The notes beneath the pieces are model-generated. The model made no database searches. It was not told the DNA's origin and saw nothing but the letters and a program-made list of their open reading frames with translations. The position numbers and the translations under genes were made by a program. From positions 52,088 to 116,087 of the forward strand of contig NW_006917091.1 in NCBI RefSeq assembly GCF_000516985.1: 64,000 nucleotides of DNA. Direction: 5' to 3'. This document shows positions 35,277 through 47,400 of this stretch, piece by piece. Positions within the stretch are counted from its first letter, which is position 1, and the number at the start of each line of letters is the position of its first letter. The stretch is from Pestalotiopsis fici W106-1 (Eukaryota; Ascomycota; Sordariomycetes; Amphisphaeriales; Sporocadaceae).

Positions 35277-35395
35277 TTCTACAGCCAGTTCTACAGCCAG
35301 TTCTATTGCCAATTGAGTGTGCATCTAGTTGAGTGTGCAGCTAATTGAGTGTGCAGCCAGTTGAGCCAGTTGAGTATATAGCCAGTTGGGAATCC
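35277..35395. repeat. Tandem repeats beside the gap
   Basis: Units of TTCTACAGCCAG (12 bases) are followed by about three copies of a TTGAGTGTGCAGC-type unit. They lie inside the MITE-like element. Confidence 0.8.
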
Positions 35396-35410
35396 CGACG
35401 TTTTGCCGGG

Positions 35411-35503
35411 AATAAGAAGATTTCAAATAAGAGGGTGAAAAATAAGAAGCACCTTTTCGATGCTCCTTATTTTTTACCTTCTTATTGCCAAAATCTTCTT
35501 ATT
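35411..35503. repeat. Long imperfect inverted repeat (hairpin)
   Basis: The left arm begins AATAAGAAGATTT and the right arm ends AAATCTTCTTATT, with about 42-base arms of high complementarity around a short TTTTCGA-type centre. It is nested in the terminally inverted element. Confidence 0.75.
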
Positions 35504-35741
35504 TTTGCCCACAAATTGCCTATTGGGGGAAAACCGAAGACCCTGGTCAAAAGAGTACATCGGAAATCTGACCTTATGGCTGCAAATCGTGGATAAAATA
35601 AGAAGGAAGAATTGTGAACAAGTGTGGATCACTTATACAGGCTGTCAACCACCTGCCAGGCTCAAAAGTGGGTATGCTGACGTAAATAAGAGGGTGAAAA
35701 TAAGCCAGATTCGACTTAAGCCGGTGAGAGAATCACGCCCT

Positions 35742-36865
35742 AAAGGAGTCTTGATACTTCAGTCAATATATACACACACTTGACATCGCATTGCTGAAGA
35801 ATGAGGCCCACACAATGCTTTCGGCTTCTGCCCATCAATGGTACAGCATTACGAGAACAACATAATCATGCTTGCAGATGCCCTCTGCATCATCATCAAT
35901 CCCCACATTGCCCAAGAGACGTGGTCCGAATAGCCGCAAACCGCAGATCAGTGGGACATTAGCTCCGGCTTTCCAGACGGAGGCCTCGAGTTTGGGCCAC
36001 GTAAAGGAACAACGCCACCGTGTGGTCGCTCTAATGGATGCGGATGTTATGACCATATTTCGTTACGCTGGTATATGTGAGTACGAATTGATATTCATGG
36101 TCGAGCAAGTACGTCGACATTTTGGGCCAAACAAGTTCAGCACGCTTCCAAAGGTAAAAAATCAGATGTGATTCTCAAAGATTAGATGTCGGCGCAAATT
36201 ATAATTTTCCCGCAAGCGCTTGACGTACTAAATTGATCTTGCAAGAGATCTTGAAATAATGATTACGCTCTGGAACGCATGACAGGTAGCTGGTCGGAAA
36301 CGTGATACAAACATCCGGCAAGATTACCGAGGTTATGCACAAATCTTAATTTCGTAGCATAGCGAGCACAATCCCCCGGATAGGAAATTCCAATTCTTGG
36401 CAAATGGGACCGGTCAGCAGAATGACCAGGGAGAGCTGGCGGTGATGCATTAGTTAGCACTTCGGAATCCCATTCTTGGCCAGAGATCTCCGTTGGTACT
36501 CCGACAAGGTGCAACAGCGGCGGCAGCGTAATCTGTCATCCTCCATTTGTCACTTTATCTTCTTGCACTTCCTCTGTTCACTTACTATTGCGTAAGTCGA
36601 CTGTGTTGTGGAGTCACGAGTAGCACATATGGCGCTGTCGACTGCCGGCCGATAAGCGGATGATGGGTGCACAATACAAAAAAAAATGGAGTCTGCTGGG
36701 AATTCTCAATATACAGGGTAGTTGTATGCATTTTACTGGGCTCGGTTCAAACATCGCTTAAATGGTATGTAAATATTGCATTAGTCAACATAAATCATGG
36801 CGCTCAGGAACCTGCATAGCTACTTATAGCACAGCAGTGCTGTCTTCAAAAGTGTTCCATCGCTC
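35742..36865. other. Spacer upstream of the EamA transporter
   Basis: No supportable gene. The frame at 35872-36171 shows no known domain. Confidence 0.45.
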
Positions 36866-38045
36866 ATGACTTTTGGCTATTTTCTTATCCGTTTTACTCG
36901 AAGAGTCATGATGGCATCTCCAAGGGCGTATTTTTGGCCACGACAAAAGCCTGTTTTACTCGTTCTTGCCTCACAGATCTTGGCGGCTGTCGTCAATGGA
37001 TTGGCAAAGACTTTAGAGACGGGATGCGACCGTGTTCATCCACTTCAAATATTGAACATTCGGCTGCTCATCACGGGGGTGGCGTGTCTTGTCTATCTAA
37101 TGATCACAAAGTCTGCCGACGGATTGTGGGGGCCCGAACACTTGATGATTCACTTATTTGTGAGAGGCATCACTGGTATTTGCGGCGCCGTAGGCTTTTA
37201 CTTCTCAATCCGATATCTCACACTCGCTGAGGCGACTGCGCTGAACTTTCTAGCCCCGCTAGGCTCCATTTTGCTGGCCAAATACATCTGCGATGAATCT
37301 TTTGGTTGGGTAGATATCAGCGCAGCCGTTGCAGCGCTACTAAGCGTTGTCTGCGTTTTGCAACCCAAGGCGATATTTGTTCCCGAAGCTACCACCAACC
37401 CGGCTTTAAATCAGGAGCCCCATACAACGATTGGACTTTTATATGGTTCTTTAGGGGTATTTGGTGGAATGGTATGTGACAAACGCAGCGCTCCGGCACC
37501 TCAGTCGCAGTTTTAATGCTAAACCGCGACAGGTCTCGCTGACTGCTATACGATACATTGGCACCAAGACGAATCCAGTGATTGGCATTAATTATTTCGC
37601 CTGGTTGACTGTTGCAGCGACAACTGTTGGCTTGATGATACTGCCTAATATATCCTGGCCTTCCGGCACTGTTCAGTGGATTCAGCTTCTTCTGATTGGC
37701 CTCTTCGGTTTTGGCATGGAGTATCTTCTGGCCATGGGACTGTCTGGTGATGTTCCTGCTACCGCAACAGTCATGATATATTCACAGATCTTCTGGGCTG
37801 TCTTGTTTGATTGGTTCAATTCCAAGACTGTGAGCAACTTTTGGACGTGGTTCGGGTCTATAGGTATTTTACTCAGTCTCAGTGCAGCCTCGCTCTCACA
37901 GGCCACACGGCCACCTGCATATTCTTTACTTCAGATGCAGGAGGGGGAAGAGATGATTTTACATGACAGGCAGGCTACGAGTAGTACGTCATCCACTTGT
38001 ATGGAATTGGAAATGATAGAGCAAAATCGACAAAGCGATTCATAA
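36866..38045 (+). CDS. EamA/DMT-superfamily transporter
   Basis: Two exons, 372 residues: 36866-37471 and 37533-38045, with a 61-base intron. The protein has about ten hydrophobic spans in two EamA-type repeats. The first repeat contains ILNIRLLITGVACLVYL and AEATALNFLAPLGSILLA; the second has VSLTAIRYIGTKTNP, FGMEYLLAMGLS and TATVMIYSQIFWAVLFDW. The polar C-terminal tail is about 40 residues. The motif order resembles SLC35G/YdcZ-like drug/metabolite transporters, probably at the plasma membrane. The ATG at 36866 gives a short basic leader; a second ATG at 36908 is an alternative start just before the first span. The substrate is unknown. It stands alone between the transposon-rich stretch and the surface-protein gene. 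Confidence 0.88.
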
Positions 38046-39025
38046 TCACTATTTATCAATATTGCAATTATATAATAGCGCTATCAATAACATTATTTCA
38101 GCCAAGAGGATCATTGGGGCCAGCCAAATTTTATAGATCTGTAGGCGATACAATACGCAACACGAGTCTAGTAAATAGTCGTGTCAGGGGAGTCAAATTC
38201 GCGGCTCGTCAGAAAAAGGAAGCTGGATCTAGCGCGGAAGCCTTTGAGACTACTCGTTTCGCTTGGCCGCCCTCCCGGAACGGCACCTTATCTCACATAA
38301 GCAGAAATTTACTCCCGTATAGACGCGACCCGTTTCGACGCATCGTTGCTTCTTTGTAGACTATTGCAATTTATGTTCTCGGCAAACCCGCGCATAGATG
38401 GGACACAACGTTGCGTGGTGTATTTGGCCGACTAAAAAGGTTCGGGTGTAAAATATCGTCTCAGGAAAATACGGCCAGAAATGAACCTGAGTACATGATT
38501 ACCGTTGACATGCCCAAGCCCCCTAGAAGACTGTGAGATGAATGACTTGAGGTGCGAATGTTTGATATGATGCGCATTTATGGATACAGTCATTTATTGT
38601 AGCATCGACCGAATGCATGTGTCCCTTTTCGTCTACTTTCTACTTACTTTTGCACTGCTTTTTAGTCCTTTCATGTCTTTTTGCTGGCAAGCCGAAGAGC
38701 TACCGCTCCTGTGTTCAAGATGGTGGCCGTGGCTGGCATCAACTTTGTGCCAACCACGATGAGCCTGTGCAGTCTTCCATATTACTCGAGTCTCAGCTCT
38801 TTTATTGCTTCGAATAATGCTTTACAATACCTATGCACCGCGAAGTATTTAATCAATGTGCCTACGATGACAACTAGTAAGAAACTCCGATTCTAAGATG
38901 TAGATTTTCAGCGTTACTTCTCATATGCGACCAATATATCCGCTTGATCGTACTCGTGAAGATGGAGCTTACAGTTTTGCTAATATGGCCGAACGGTGTA
39001 TTTGATTGTTAATGGTCTCATAGCA
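38046..39025. other. Spacer probably containing the 5' exon(s) of the surface protein
   Basis: Several overlapping frames at 38580-38820 contain hydrophobic, signal-peptide-like stretches (e.g. LFVYFLLTFALLF after an ATG at 38614). I could not connect any of them to the downstream Thr-rich exons with confidence. Confidence 0.4.
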
Positions 39026-40825
39026 ATCGCCCCTGGTGCAACTACGATCATAACCATCACGACGATTATGACAAGTACCACCACGCCGGTCACTACAACC
39101 ACAGGTGAGATTCGACTATTCAACAACGAGCTACCAGTCCATACATTGCCACCCAAACGATATAGGGCAAAATAGATTTTCCAGAGAAGTTTATGCTTAT
39201 TTGTCTGCGCGTTAGATGAAGACATATCATTCGTAACCGAGACGGTAGCACCGACTACTACAACCGTTACTGTCATCGAATCCTCCACGGAGACGGTAGG
39301 TCAAAAGATTTACCAGTATCACTTTTGGCAATATTCATCACATGCAGCATGGGGTATCCAACCTAATTCATGCTGCTCGGTACAAGGCATCTGTAGAACC
39401 CGCTCGCCGGATCGACCATGATTCTGCGAGTATCAGGAGAGTGCTGTGATGTAACTCACGCTAACGACTCTTCTGGATAGGAGATCACAGCTAGAACGAC
39501 CACAGAGACATCGATAGCGACCACGAGCACCACGATCACAACAACTGTCTGCTCCTCGGGACAGCCTATGATGATGAAGCGAGGCTATGGCGGTCGAACC
39601 TGCAATGGCAGCAAGGCCTCGCGCACTCACCCGCCTGAGCATATGTCAACCCCGAATCATCAGAGTGGTTCCAGCCCTGATTTCAGCTCTGGCTCCAACG
39701 CCGTGGTCATCAACGATGACAGTGCAGGTGGCGGCTACAAGAACGGGCATGGTGATTACCAACCCGACGGCTATGCAAGTGGCAGTGGTGGCAGCGATGC
39801 GAGCCCTGAAAGTTATAGCTCGAATGGTAACAGTGGTTATAATTATGGCAAAATTAGCTCGAGCTTCCGAGGAGGAAAGGGTCAAGGTCAGCTTCCTGAT
39901 AAGCTTCCATACGAGGATGACAACAGTGGCTTCCATCCAGAACATTCGGCCTACGATGATACTAGCGGCCTATACCCTTATGGCGCCACAACAACAGGAG
40001 GGTTTACACTCGTGGTCGCTGATACAGGTACAAACGGACCAACCTTCCAATCACCATCCACGGCCGCCCGCAGCGGCACTTACACCGGCGGACCGACTTT
40101 GGACCCAACCATTTGCAGCTGCATTGCATCGATAATCACCAAGACTATTACAGACCATCGCTCTATCTCGACAGAAACCATCACAAGTACTATTACCAAA
40201 GTGGCTGATACATCCACTGATACTACAACCACAACAGTCACGAGTACAACGACTAGGACACCGATTGTGTCGGTTACCACTGCTAGCACTACGATTATTG
40301 CAACAACCACCTCTACTACGACGCTCACAACCACGACTACGAGCACAACTACATCCACCGCCCCCAACACTGCTACTGTCACCGCCGCCGATATGACTAC
40401 ATACCAGGGACCAGCGCCGGTCAGTATTAACTTTATATCTCTCCCAAATCTTCCCTGCTTCTCGCGTTCGCTCCATTTACACGTGATAATGTGTCAAACT
40501 TGTTAATCAATGTTGTAAATGCTGACTTAAATGCATCCACCAGGGTGGAGACGGCTGCGGATGTGACTTTGCCGTTCAGTGCGGTATCACCGTACCCTTC
40601 TTTCGCTACTTTTACATCGAGAACACCGCAGTCGACTATTTTGCGTGCATCGACGCCTGTAACCATGTCCGCGCTTGCGATAGCGCAGGGTTCGATGTGA
40701 TAAATCAGAGGTGCTATATCAGCGAATTTGCTGCAAACAATGACTTCACCTCGTTCTTTGGGAATGCTGCTTTGAAGAATTCCTCCTCGTGCATTTCGAC
40801 CAGTGCCAGTAGTTCTTGTTCATAG
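39026..40825 (+). CDS. Thr/Ser-rich, mucin-like surface protein with C-terminal cysteine-rich (PAN/apple-like) domain
   Basis: Partial model: exons about 39026-39104, 39216-39295, 39481-40419 and 40544-40825; phases between them close. The 5' exon(s), including start and any signal peptide, are not resolved. Short Thr-rich exons (TTTTPVTTTT, TTTTVTV) lead to a Gly/Ser/Tyr/Asp-rich centre and then a long TTTTT/TST tract likely to be O-glycosylated. The last exon (94 codons) has ten cysteines in a pattern GCGCDFAVQC, FACIDACNHVRAC, RCYISEF, which resembles PAN/apple or WSC-like adhesion modules. No GPI signal is evident; the chain ends SSSCS. It is probably secreted or wall-associated. Thr-rich repeats make the antisense frames also open; these are shadows. 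Confidence 0.72.
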
Positions 40826-42636
40826 AACTCCAATGCTCTTTCGACTTTTTCTTGATCTTCATATTTGTGCGCTTGGGGGAAGGGAAATGGTCAAGGAGCG
40901 TTGGGAGAGTTGAAGATGCAGTAGATATGTACCTAGCATGTCAATTAGTTTCAGTTTCTACTGGCTTATCTTTTCAGACGTAAAAGCATCATTACCTTAG
41001 CTTTCAAAGATTCCAATAACTTGGCGGCTTTTGAGGAGAGGAAGAAATTTTTACTGCCTGATAACATGAGATCCATAGATATTTGGAACTAATGCTTTCA
41101 AGTTAACGAGAAACCTTGACTACAACCAACCCTTTGGATTAATATCAAGGGATTCACTATCAGGGGATACTATAGCTAGCCTTATTGGTTAACCAGCGTT
41201 GGTTCCTCTTCGAGACGCTGGCCTGCACTGGCCCGGAAAAGACTGGTGACTAGCTGGAGAGTGCTATATTGATGCTTGACGGAAGGATTAATTGAGAAAG
41301 ACATGCTGGAAGATACTGTTCTCATATAAATCATTCGTTTTTGGTTTAAATCAATGTTCATTTTCCAAGGACGACAGTCCAAATATGAAGCTTTTGAGTT
41401 TCCATGCGGCACAGTGGGGTTGTTTCAAGACCTAGAGGGTTTTCCTTCGTCTTCATCATCTTATTCTTGCCTTTCTTTTGTCACGCTGCGTACTCCTAGA
41501 GTCTGCTGATTCATCATGGATACACCTTGAAGTGTCTGTAATCAGGCGGTAAATACGTACAACTTAATTTTGCATGTTGTTATGTAGCCTATTTTGGTGT
41601 GCTAGCAAGTGTATTTACATGACCCTTTCTGTGAGCAAGGCTTCCCGGTTGATATACTCCGCCGATACCACCCCTCAAGCAACTCAATAATATAACATCG
41701 GATGCGTCACATGCCTTTGAGTGTGAAACCCTGGTTAAAATTATCCTGTGGGTGGCGCAGTGGTCTGATTCCAAGAGGCCGTCATTGGTGGCTGTCCAGG
41801 CCCCCCAGCCTTGGGTGTGTGGTGTTGAGAGCCTTGTTACACCAGTTGCGGCTTCGCGATCCAACCTCAACAATGATGTTGGAAAGAGGCAGTTCATGGC
41901 TTACTCCGAAAACATTTGGGTGCCCGTAACTTATTCACCTGACGATGTAGTGCTACATCACTTGAGGTATGGTGGATATGTTTCCGTCCTCCGACCGAAG
42001 CAGGGTCACATCTCGATCTTATGCGTGGGTGTCTGTCGAATCAGCTCCTGCTCAAGTCCTACATTATGCGCCGTGTATTTAGATGGTGTTCGTCTGAACC
42101 ATTATGATGTACGCGGTCGGATATGAGCTGATGCAGCTTTTCCTGAAGGAATGCATTATTTCGCCTCCTATTGGTTCCCTAGTCAACCGATGACTGTCGG
42201 TCGCCGTGTTTCCATTACGTTGCAATGGACGCCACACATCTGCGTGATTATCTCGCGGATTTTAGCACTCTGTGTAGTCCGTAGGGCTATGTAAGTGACC
42301 TAATTTTTATAATCATCTGACAAATGACTAGACGCCACAAACATGCAGCTGATGAAAGATAAAGTATCATTGAGAACATTTTTCTACTAGGGTTTAGTAG
42401 TATCCATTATTTACTCGACATCAGAGCCTTATCATACTAGAAATTCTACTGAAGTTGGTAGATATAGAGTTAACTTCAAAACTGTATATGCAGACACCAA
42501 AAGTTCGTCAGGTTGATTACCGTCACGTCAACAGAATTGATAAGACACGCAAAATCCAATCCAAAATGTCGTGATCAAGTATTGCGGCTGCATCAATGGA
42601 CAAAGGGCCAGATGTAAGAATCATTATTTACGACAG
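40826..42636. other. Gene-poor stretch upstream of the patatin remnant
   Basis: About 1.8 kb with no supportable gene. Notably, it does not encode the missing N-terminal patatin motifs (DGGG-x-RG, G-T-S-x-G) in any frame I read. A frame at 41752-42126 has no recognisable features. Confidence 0.55.
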
Positions 42637-43713
42637 GATGATTTTGCCGAGCATGGGGATGTCGTTGATGAGTCCCAGATCAACAAGACTTGCAAGGCGT
42701 GAGTAGTACTCATCCAGAGCATTGTCCAATAGCCAAATTTCCTGACCATGTCTCGCAGTGCTGTAATCACCTTGAGAGAAGGGGGCGGAAACTCGGATGG
42801 CGCGGATGCTGCAGACGTGACTTATCTGTTCAGGACGGATAATCATCGCTATCGTGGCGGTCCCTTCAAAGAGGAATTGAACCCAAAAATCCTGGATAAG
42901 TCGACACTCACGATCGCCGAGGCTTGCCGGGCCACCTCTGCCGCGCCCACGTGGTTTCCGCCGGTGAAGCTGCGAGGAAGGAAATTTATCGACGGCGGTG
43001 TGACGGAACACAACAATCCTGCTATTCTGGCGTGGCACGAATCAAATGAGATGGCGCACAGGCCTGGCGATACTACAGATTCCAGAAGAACCAAGGGTCC
43101 GCAGGTCTTGCTTAGTGTCGGCACGGGAAAAACGAAACAGCCTCGGAGATTTGGGCTTTACAACCTGATTCTTTCGGGCAGACACAAGCTCACAGACACT
43201 GAGGAGACACACAGCAAACTCAATCAATTCGTACAAGCTGAAGAATGTCTTTATCGGCGTTTCAATGTTCCCGAGTCAAATTCCACCTTCGAGGTGAAGG
43301 GTCTGGATAAGGTCAAATTGGATGCGTGCAAGAAGAAGTCTAGGGGGACGTTCTGGCGGAGACTTCAAAGTTCTGATACCACTGAGACTGGCTCGTTCCA
43401 AGATGCAGAAGCAGAACAAACCAGAGGAGGATACAAACCACATAAGTACTTTTACAAGACATACGAAAAGATTCGAAGCCGGGCGGTGCAATATTGCAGG
43501 AGTACCAACACCGTCGACAATGAGGATCCCGTAGCAGATATACAGACGTGCGCCAAAAGACTCTTCGCTTTAAGCCAACAGAGAAGAAACGATCAGGATC
43601 GCTGGAAAGAGTTTCAAGAGAATCCCAACCCACAATCTCGCGCACCGCCCAACCTGCAATCTCAAAATTCCCTGGGTCCAGCAAACCAGGCAGATTCTCA
43701 GCCCAACCCTTGA
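42637..43713 (+). pseudogene. 5'-truncated patatin-like phospholipase
   Basis: The spliced remnant is 42637-42698 joined to 42759-43713; the GTGAGT...CGCAG intron is intact and the frame continues across it (QINKTCKA then AVITLREG). It keeps the C-terminal half of the patatin fold: VTYLFRTD, EACRATSAAPTWFPPV and FIDGGVTEHNNP, where D-G-G carries the catalytic Asp. The N-terminal half with the oxyanion DGGG-x-RG and nucleophile GTS-x-G is absent upstream, so no lipid acyl hydrolase activity is expected from this piece alone. The C-terminal extension (Lys-rich, then Gln/Asn/Pro-rich) has no stops. An ATG at 42748 lies within the intron. Either it is a decaying gene whose 5' part was deleted, or a far-upstream exon is missed; I favour the first. 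Confidence 0.7.
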
Positions 43714-44446
43714 ATCCCATTCGATGACAACGCACACGAGGACAAGATAGAGATCACCGGTTGATTCCTATACAGTTACCCTAATGATATTAATATATCC
43801 ATGGAACAATCATCATTCCCATCAGTGCCTGACACGAGTGATATCTATCCTTGGCTCGCTGCCAAAGCCTGGTGCCCAACACAAACCTTTTCATCTGGTT
43901 ATTCCCGCTAACAGCTCCCATGTGCTCTCTTGGGTATAGTCCTATGTGAATGCAGCGATACTATTTTGATTCTTTGTACGTCTCGGCATTGCAAAATTAC
44001 CTAGTTGTGGTTGAAGACAATACCTAGTGTGACGAGTCTGTCAATAAAGCGCACAAAAGCCAGTTTGCACACAAGAATGGATAAATCACCAAGAATACAT
44101 TTCATCATAGCTAGAAGATTTATTGCTCGTATCTTATCTGCAACACGGCACGTTTTGATGTGCCACTTGCATTGGCAGGACTTTCATCTTTTCCTCTGGT
44201 TTCCGTGATCTTGCCTCGTGATCCACGGCATCACATGTCAAGATTCCTCCTTGCCTTCAGCGATCCCTAATCCATACACTCCACGCAAGTCTATATTCAT
44301 ACAACACGATGCCTTGGGTATAGTCTCTATAACTTTCTCAAATCAAGCACCTCGCTCTCTCATGCAATGGGTAAACGCTTCGTGGCAGATGAGCATGCAT
44401 TGCTTTTAAACACAAGTGTGCTCATATCATGATTCGTGCCACTGCT
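43714..44446. other. Convergent 3' flanks
   Basis: It lies between the patatin remnant (+) and the chromatin remodeler (-). No gene seen. Confidence 0.5.
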
Positions 44447-47400
44447 TCATGCTTGGGACAATGCAATTGCTTGCGAAGGAGGAACCTCAACCTCCTCTTC
44501 CTCCCCAAGAAGCATCTTCTTGCGACATTCCTCCTCTAAACTTTCCTCGTCTTCAACAACACCCTCTACCGAGGCGGCAAGGGTCAGCTTCTTGATGCAA
44601 GAGTTGAAGATCATTGTCTCAATCGTCTTTTCGGTGATTAAGCGGATAACCTCGACTTCGCGGGTTTGTCCGATACGGTGTGCTCGGTTCGAAGCCTGCA
44701 CATCTTCTTGTGGATTGTCTGATTGATCGAAAAGAATGATCTTATTGGCAGCAGTCAAATTGAGACCCGTGCCACCTGCTCCTGTCGTGAGAAGAAAGAC
44801 TGGAATGTTCGAGTTCTCATTGAATCGCTCAATCTCGGGAAAACGCTCGGCGACACCCGATCTACCAGTCAACTCGCAATACGGAATCTCGGCATAATGC
44901 AGTGTCTCTCGGAGTATGTCGATGACCATTTCGTAGCGGGAAAAGACAAGACAGCGGTCTCCGTTGGCTTGATAGCTGCGAATCAATTCCAGTAGCTTCT
45001 TGACCTTGGGTGCCTCTTCCCAAGACTTGTGAGCAACATCAAAGCGGCTCAAGTACTTGGGGTAGTCCTTGCACAAGAGATGCAAGCTGAAATCTGACTC
45101 GGCCATCAGCTCCTCACGCCACTTGGTCTTGAACCGTGGCTCCTTGCTCTGCACGGGTAGCATGATTGGTGCTTTCCATAGGAGGTCCGTCAGCTCAATA
45201 ATCATCTCGTCTGTAAAATGTCGTCGAAAGAGCTGAGGGTGTATCGCTGCTTTGCGAAGCTGCTGCCACAGGTTTCCCTTGTCCTTGTTGCCCCTGGCTT
45301 TGGTCTTTCCTGCCAGAAAGCTATCCTTGATCCCCTCGTATAGTACCTTTTGACTTCCGGCCAGTGGTATCAACTCAACATGATCTGTCCTCTTAGGAAG
45401 GCCTATCACCTCGTCCTTACGTCGTTGCAGAATGAACGGCTTCATTATGGTACGCGCATTGCTGACTCTCTCTTTTGCGAGGGCGGCGAAGTTGAGAATG
45501 TCCTTGTTCGGGACCTTGGCTTCAAAGATTGTATGCATCTTTTGTAACACGCCAGATTCGAATAGACTAGGCTCGACGAAACTCAGGAGGCCTAGCAGCT
45601 CTTTCAGGTTGTTTTGAACTGGTGTTCCGGTGAGGACTAGCCGCCATTTCGATGGCAGCCGGGACAAATGGTGGTACAGAATCGTGTTCGGGTTCTTGAG
45701 CTTATGACCTTCGTCAAAAACTGCGACTTGGGGTTTCAGCTCAGATAGCCAATGTAGATCATCTGCTTTCCTCTCGACCATGGAATACGAAGTCAGCACA
45801 ACGTCATACTCTTCGGCGATATCTAGAGGATCGATGTCTCGTCGATTGTTCCCTGTATTCAAATCAGTATATCTTCTCCCACGTTGACCTAAAGTCTCGT
45901 AACTTACCAGAGTAAATATGGAGGCTGATGGAGGGAGCGAACCTCTCGAATTCATTGGCCCAGTTTTCAAGGGTACTTGGAGGCACCATGATGAGATGAG
46001 GCCTCGCATCAGGCTGAGTATCGATGAGATGAGAGATCAGGGATATGACTTGGCAAGTCTTTCCGAGACCCATGTCATCAGCAAGGATCGCGCTATATCC
46101 CAGCTTGTGCAGGAGGCTCATCCAGTTGAGGCCAAAAAGTTGGTACGATTTGAGTTGGACATTTTCATCCATAAGGGCAGGGCGCTCTGCAATGGGCAGT
46201 GCCTTGTATGTTCGCGTTGAGTCTGACTTGGGCTTTCCATTTGTGTCCATATCCCATTTGTCCATAATGTTCTTGATTAGATCACCTCGTTCAATACACT
46301 TGTTGATGACTGTTGTTACAGCGTCGAATGCTTTGAACCAGGTGTCCAGCTTGTCGATGATGATTTCGCCAATATTTCCTTGCTTGGATTTGGCTTTTGA
46401 GCCCTTGGTCTTGATCTTCTCAACCTCGTCAAAACTTTCGAATAGTCTCTTTGAGGTGATCAACTGCGAGTCCTTGACTGTGCTTCCTGTCATTCTTGCA
46501 AGTGCCTCGGGCGTGCAGGTGTTCAAATACTCGAGGACCTTGCTGTGCTCCTTACGCGGTCCACGGATCTCACTGACACCAGACGCATCTGAGTCCGTGT
46601 CAATATCCGTGGGGAAAGGTTCGCTCTCGTCTGTCTCCATCCCGTCCGACAGCTCTATCACTTTCGGCGCAGCCTTTGCTACCGGCGTAGTTTTTGCTAC
46701 CTTGGGTTCGCTCATCGACTTTTCCTTGCGACTGACCAGCCGACCACGCTTTTTGGCTTGAGGCGTCTTTTCAGAGGCAGATACCAATTTGCGCTTTTTG
46801 CTGCCGAGATTACTGAGGGATGGAAGATCATCGTCAGACTCAGAGCCGGAGTCGATAGTGATGACTTCAGAGGCTGCGGCCCGTTGGCGTTGGTTTTTGG
46901 CATGCTGAGACTGAGAATCTCCCGACGCACTCGCGCGGGCTGCCATTCTTCCAGGCTTGTCTGGCGATGACCTGCCGGGCGAGGTTGCTGCTGATGAGGT
47001 CACATGCGACGATGAGACTGAGAACACCTTGTCTGGTGAAGCGGATCGATTTCTGCGGCCCTTGACTAGGCGTCTGCGAGGCGCAACATTCTTGGCCGGC
47101 TCGGGTGAAGGCGGTGGTGAACTCGAACCGGCTCGAGATTTGGATGGTCCTGTCAGTTTCGTTTGTGTCCAAGATTTTGATTGCGACTGATTGGCTATTG
47201 TTTTCGATCTTGATCCAAAACTGGCCGTGGAAGCTGCTGGTTTTGTACGGGTTTCATCCAGTAACGATTCAACGGCTGGGGCCATTTGCAAGCCATTGTC
47301 CTGTAAAGCGTCCCGGCATTGTCGGTATGTAATCTTTGAATTGCTCTTGACAACACACTTGTGGACTTGCCTAGTGAGATAGCGTAGCCTAATATCGCGA

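Larger units (their letters stand above)
35064..35741. mobile_element. MITE-like element with 25-bp terminal inverted repeats
   Basis: The 25 bases at 35064-35088 (AGGGCGTGATTCTCTCACCG...) are matched perfectly as reverse complement at 35717-35741. Inside are an unresolved gap, tandem 12- and 16-base units, and a long imperfect hairpin at 35411-35503. No transposase frame is present in the roughly 580 known bases. The flanks show TA next to the left end and TA overlapping the right end, hinting at a TA target, but this is not clean. Confidence 0.75.

Noticed and set aside
39646..40476. Several long frames opposite the Thr-rich gene (Val-rich or Cys/Arg-rich)
   Set aside because: They arise from ACN repeats read in reverse; the sense strand has phased introns and a cysteine module.
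41750..41830. Possible tRNA gene (GGTGGCGCAGTGGTCTG-like start)
   Set aside because: The A-box-like start is not followed by a matching anticodon arm, T-arm or acceptor 3' strand.
46045..46761. 238-codon plus-strand open frame
   Set aside because: It is antisense to the Fun30-type gene and Ser/Leu-rich as expected from reverse reading of its disordered region.
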